A stretch of DNA of 64,000 nt from Desulfobacter postgatei 2ac9 (lineage in GTDB: Bacteria > Desulfobacterota > Desulfobacteria > Desulfobacterales > Desulfobacteraceae): the NCBI RefSeq assembly GCF_000233695.2, contig NZ_CM001488.1:584049-648048 (forward strand), written 5' to 3'. Each line of letters begins with the position of its first letter. Within the stretch, counting starts at the first letter, position 1. The notes beneath the pieces are model-generated. The model did no database searches. It worked only from the letters and a program-made list of their open reading frames with translations, and was not told where the DNA came from. A program made the position numbers and the translations under genes. Below, piece after piece: positions 63,001 to 64,000 of the stretch.

Positions 63001-63879
63001 TTGATAAAAAAGACGCAGGATCGGATCGGCAAGCTCTTTATAGGTCCCCACCGAAGATTCTTCAACAATATTGTAAACGGCAATCCGATTTTCTTCACTT
63101 TCCTCTCTATCCAGAATATCGATCAACAAATCAGGAGAAATTTTTGTGACCATCATGGCAAGCGCCTTCAGCCCGATTACTCTTGTTTCTGGAAATTGGG
63201 AGCGTATCTCATTGGAAAGGATCTGTTCAGGATCTCTTAATTCAGAATTAATATTATTTAAAAATGGGTCTACATCCCTTTGCCGGTCAAACAGACCGGC
63301 AAAGAATTTAACAACACAGTCCCGTTGTTGAATCGAGTTCAATATCCGCTTAAACATAAATCCGAACTTCAACCTGATGCCTGGCGAAGATTGAATATAT
63401 TCATCCACAAAAGCCAGGCGTTCGGGTTCAGGGACCGTGAAAATCAGTTTTTCCATGTCATCAATGCTGACAAGCCCCTGACAAAGGGCCTTGAATGCAA
63501 AGTAGGCACCTTTACCTTTAATCCCCAGCAATGTTTTTATAAAGAAACTCAGTTGATCAAATGCCATATCGGGTTGAATCGCGGCATATATCCTGGCACA
63601 CAGGGACAAGCTTTTTTTCATGCCCGTTGCATATTGGTTTTTATCCAAAGCATCTGCTAAAAGTTCGCCGATATTTATTTGAATGGCTTCAAGACTTTTT
63701 TGAGCATGGCTTCTCACGGATGCATAATACGAAGTCAAACCGGTAAGCACCGGCAAGATGGCAATTTCCGGATCTAATTTGCCGGCATTTTTGACGATCA
63801 AGACCTTTTCCTGCCGTGATAATTTTTCCCAGTGGGATTCAAATAAATGATAATCAAAATTATCAATCGCCAAATTCAT
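60016..63879 (-). CDS. cyaA: Class I adenylate cyclase with large N-terminal and pentapeptide-repeat regions
   Basis: 1287 residues. About 1-440: helical, HEAT-like repeats. About 460-610: pentapeptide repeats (for example AVFINVNAASAVFTNCSF and CDFSHACLKEAPF). About 690-1285: class I adenylate cyclase, with the nucleotidyltransferase motif GSVGSIAQESGSDIDYW and later TQVTFFIVDV. It would make cyclic AMP. Enterobacterial CyaA has about 850 residues and lacks the first two regions. Its ATG overlaps the lipA stop (ATGA). Confidence 0.85.
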   Translation of the reverse strand: MNLAIDNFDYHLFESHWEKLSRQEKVLIVKNAGKLDPEIAILPVLTGLTSYYASVRSHAQKSLEAIQINIGELLADALDKNQYATGMKKSLSLCARIYAAIQPDMAFDQLSFFIKTLLGIKGKGAYFAFKALCQGLVSIDDMEKLIFTVPEPERLAFVDEYIQSSPGIRLKFGFMFKRILNSIQQRDCVVKFFAGLFDRQRDVDPFLNNINSELRDPEQILSNEIRSQFPETRVIGLKALAMMVTKISPDLLIDILDREESEENRIAVYNIVEESSVGTYKELADPILRLFYQRSKREALHAFKALVVSGKFAPHTLLKMMRNKYPSLIPLIHSDISELSKFSFFIIQDIALNQNQYVNLNFGANLACIFGMIKKRPERIVKIFVKYATDDKAVDRTAIKSFIEKTKQILAQEKKSIETEFDPVIQLVNKKISEMSRASLTLMQNRIEKLKHNENSITVYLEDQVFTSVNLSSCDFSLTSLFFNKSIIDNSDFSKTSFSNTFFKKTVFHNVDMRQARFKEVNFDHAVFINVNAASAVFTNCSFQHTAMYNCDFSHACLKEAPFIEATISKVSFNLADLSGSCFSYSTISAVSFMNAVIDQVDFSGTNARFCQFPPKGSVHYRADALNFNARKYQLSVENLPPMRKSIVAEMNMQIFCEFIHYGEKKFLKQNQLSILTALDLFNKDQTDLFQLIPLLLDENIVLPGMPTIDPQTPCGIWNYMTNPEILEILSKYIDSKKKITVGGCREYAIESLFTIGSVGSIAQESGSDIDYWVCINEANLSFLDIALLKKKLEILEKMALDQFHTQVTFFIVDVQRAKNNDFGETTHESSGTAQSNLLKEEFYRTMLHVAGKIALWAVVPSAICMNCYSGISNSVIICSNTSKYIDLGDVNAISPGEYLGASLWQMFKSLKSPYKSVIKMALLEKYVYAYKGKKLLCNEYKDEWMNSGAQLKLAQNDAYFILLEHLRDYFQTVGDPDSVALLLRCFFLKLGISEQAQIDDTIFGLRKILLEHCIHQWGVTKYDIFKLGCFKDWKYGEVATLSKSINDYMIKTYKKIMDTLSGQALSRSRLSPEDRTVLGRKVFIEFVKQPGRIEKMLFLPQNDRYYQHLYLQHIKDGKNRGMWQLLNKERNGHQYLEDILIKAKTIEAIGAWLIYNRLYREDRVINLVPNPTCVTFNAIRNLYKAMHNFFSPLLENPVSFDQLLMADKVVGLFVSTNFYAPSKQEKTTDYTIIYLNSWGEMFHEGCSTQGFSTIEETEQDILRKMKLKEMPLNTIFYSSEKDKMIY

Positions 63880-64000
63880 AATTTATCACGACATATATTT
63901 GTCTCGGGTGTTTCGAATAACTCTCTGGCCTTGTAGGAACTTCTGACAAAGGGGCCGGAAGCCACCTGTTTAAATCCGATCTCCCGGGCCATGCGGTCAA
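63876..64000 (-). CDS. lipA: Lipoyl synthase, C-terminal end only
   Basis: The minus strand reads DRMAREIGFKQVASGPFVRS then SYKARELFETPE and ends at 63876. The phrase GF..VASGP.VRSSY is the conserved C-terminus of the radical SAM enzyme LipA, which inserts sulfur into octanoyl groups. The rest lies beyond the right edge. The stop overlaps the adenylate cyclase start by four bases. Confidence 0.88.
   Translation of the reverse strand, partial: DRMAREIGFKQVASGPFVRSSYKARELFETPETNICRDKL

Overview
The window looks like part of a chromosome of a motile, anaerobic sulfate-reducing deltaproteobacterium (Desulfobacterota, Desulfobacteraceae-like). This is an inference from gene content. It has a single-block flagellar regulon with sigma-54 (-24/-12) promoters, a small assimilatory-type sulfite reductase, TrpB2-type tryptophan synthase, FlhF/FlhG, PocR/PAS kinases, DUF374 and a phytochelatin-synthase-like protein. 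No rRNA, tRNA or CRISPR was seen.

1-13.1 kb is an accessory region. It holds a catalase cut by the left edge, an alpha/beta hydrolase, a purine-catabolic operon (guanine deaminase plus two xanthine dehydrogenase subunits) behind a structured leader, a radical SAM protein, an amino-acid dehydrogenase and a SagB-type nitroreductase. Between them lie decayed genes: an HD hydrolase with its core deleted, a glutamate-dehydrogenase/CBS protein without its catalytic N-terminus, and an ORF6N protein with a frameshifted tail.

13.3-44.9 kb is the flagellar locus. flaG (+, sigma-28 promoter) faces a long minus-strand series: fliW, csrA, a scar where flgK/flgL seem to have been deleted, flgN, flgJ-like, flgI, flgH, flgA, flgG, flgF; then an FhlB-like gene, a second FliK-like gene, two small genes and an unusual FliL-like membrane protein carrying seven copies of a FliM-type N-terminal motif; then fliA, flhG, flhF, flhA, flhB, fliR; an inserted signalling island; then fliQ, fliP, fliO, fliN, fliM, fliL, fliK. 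Near-identical sigma-54 promoters precede flgF, flgN, fliL and fliK, and FliA (sigma-28) plausibly acts at flaG. The island between fliQ and fliR encodes a PocR/PAS/GAF kinase, a translationally coupled NtrC-type regulator, a receiver-kinase behind a perfect sigma-54 promoter with tandem upstream dyads, and a degenerate receiver-TPR protein. It reads as a self-contained regulatory cascade.

45-64 kb is mostly housekeeping with some debris: TrpB2, a PAS kinase, a siroheme sulfite reductase, divergent ilvY/ilvC with an operator dyad, a Ser/Thr kinase-DUF1566 fusion, a metallophosphoesterase, a di-heme cytochrome c peroxidase, a DUF2293 fragment, SEC-C, RAYT-transposase and helicase remnants, a cold-shock gene with promoter and terminator, a phytochelatin-synthase-like protein, DUF374 acyltransferase, a large class I adenylate cyclase with an added N-terminal region and pentapeptide repeats, and the 3' end of lipA overlapping it.

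The best candidates for something undescribed are the FliL-like protein with repeated FliM-type peptides (22386-23855) and the sigma-54 signalling island inside the export-gate operon (30797-39025).
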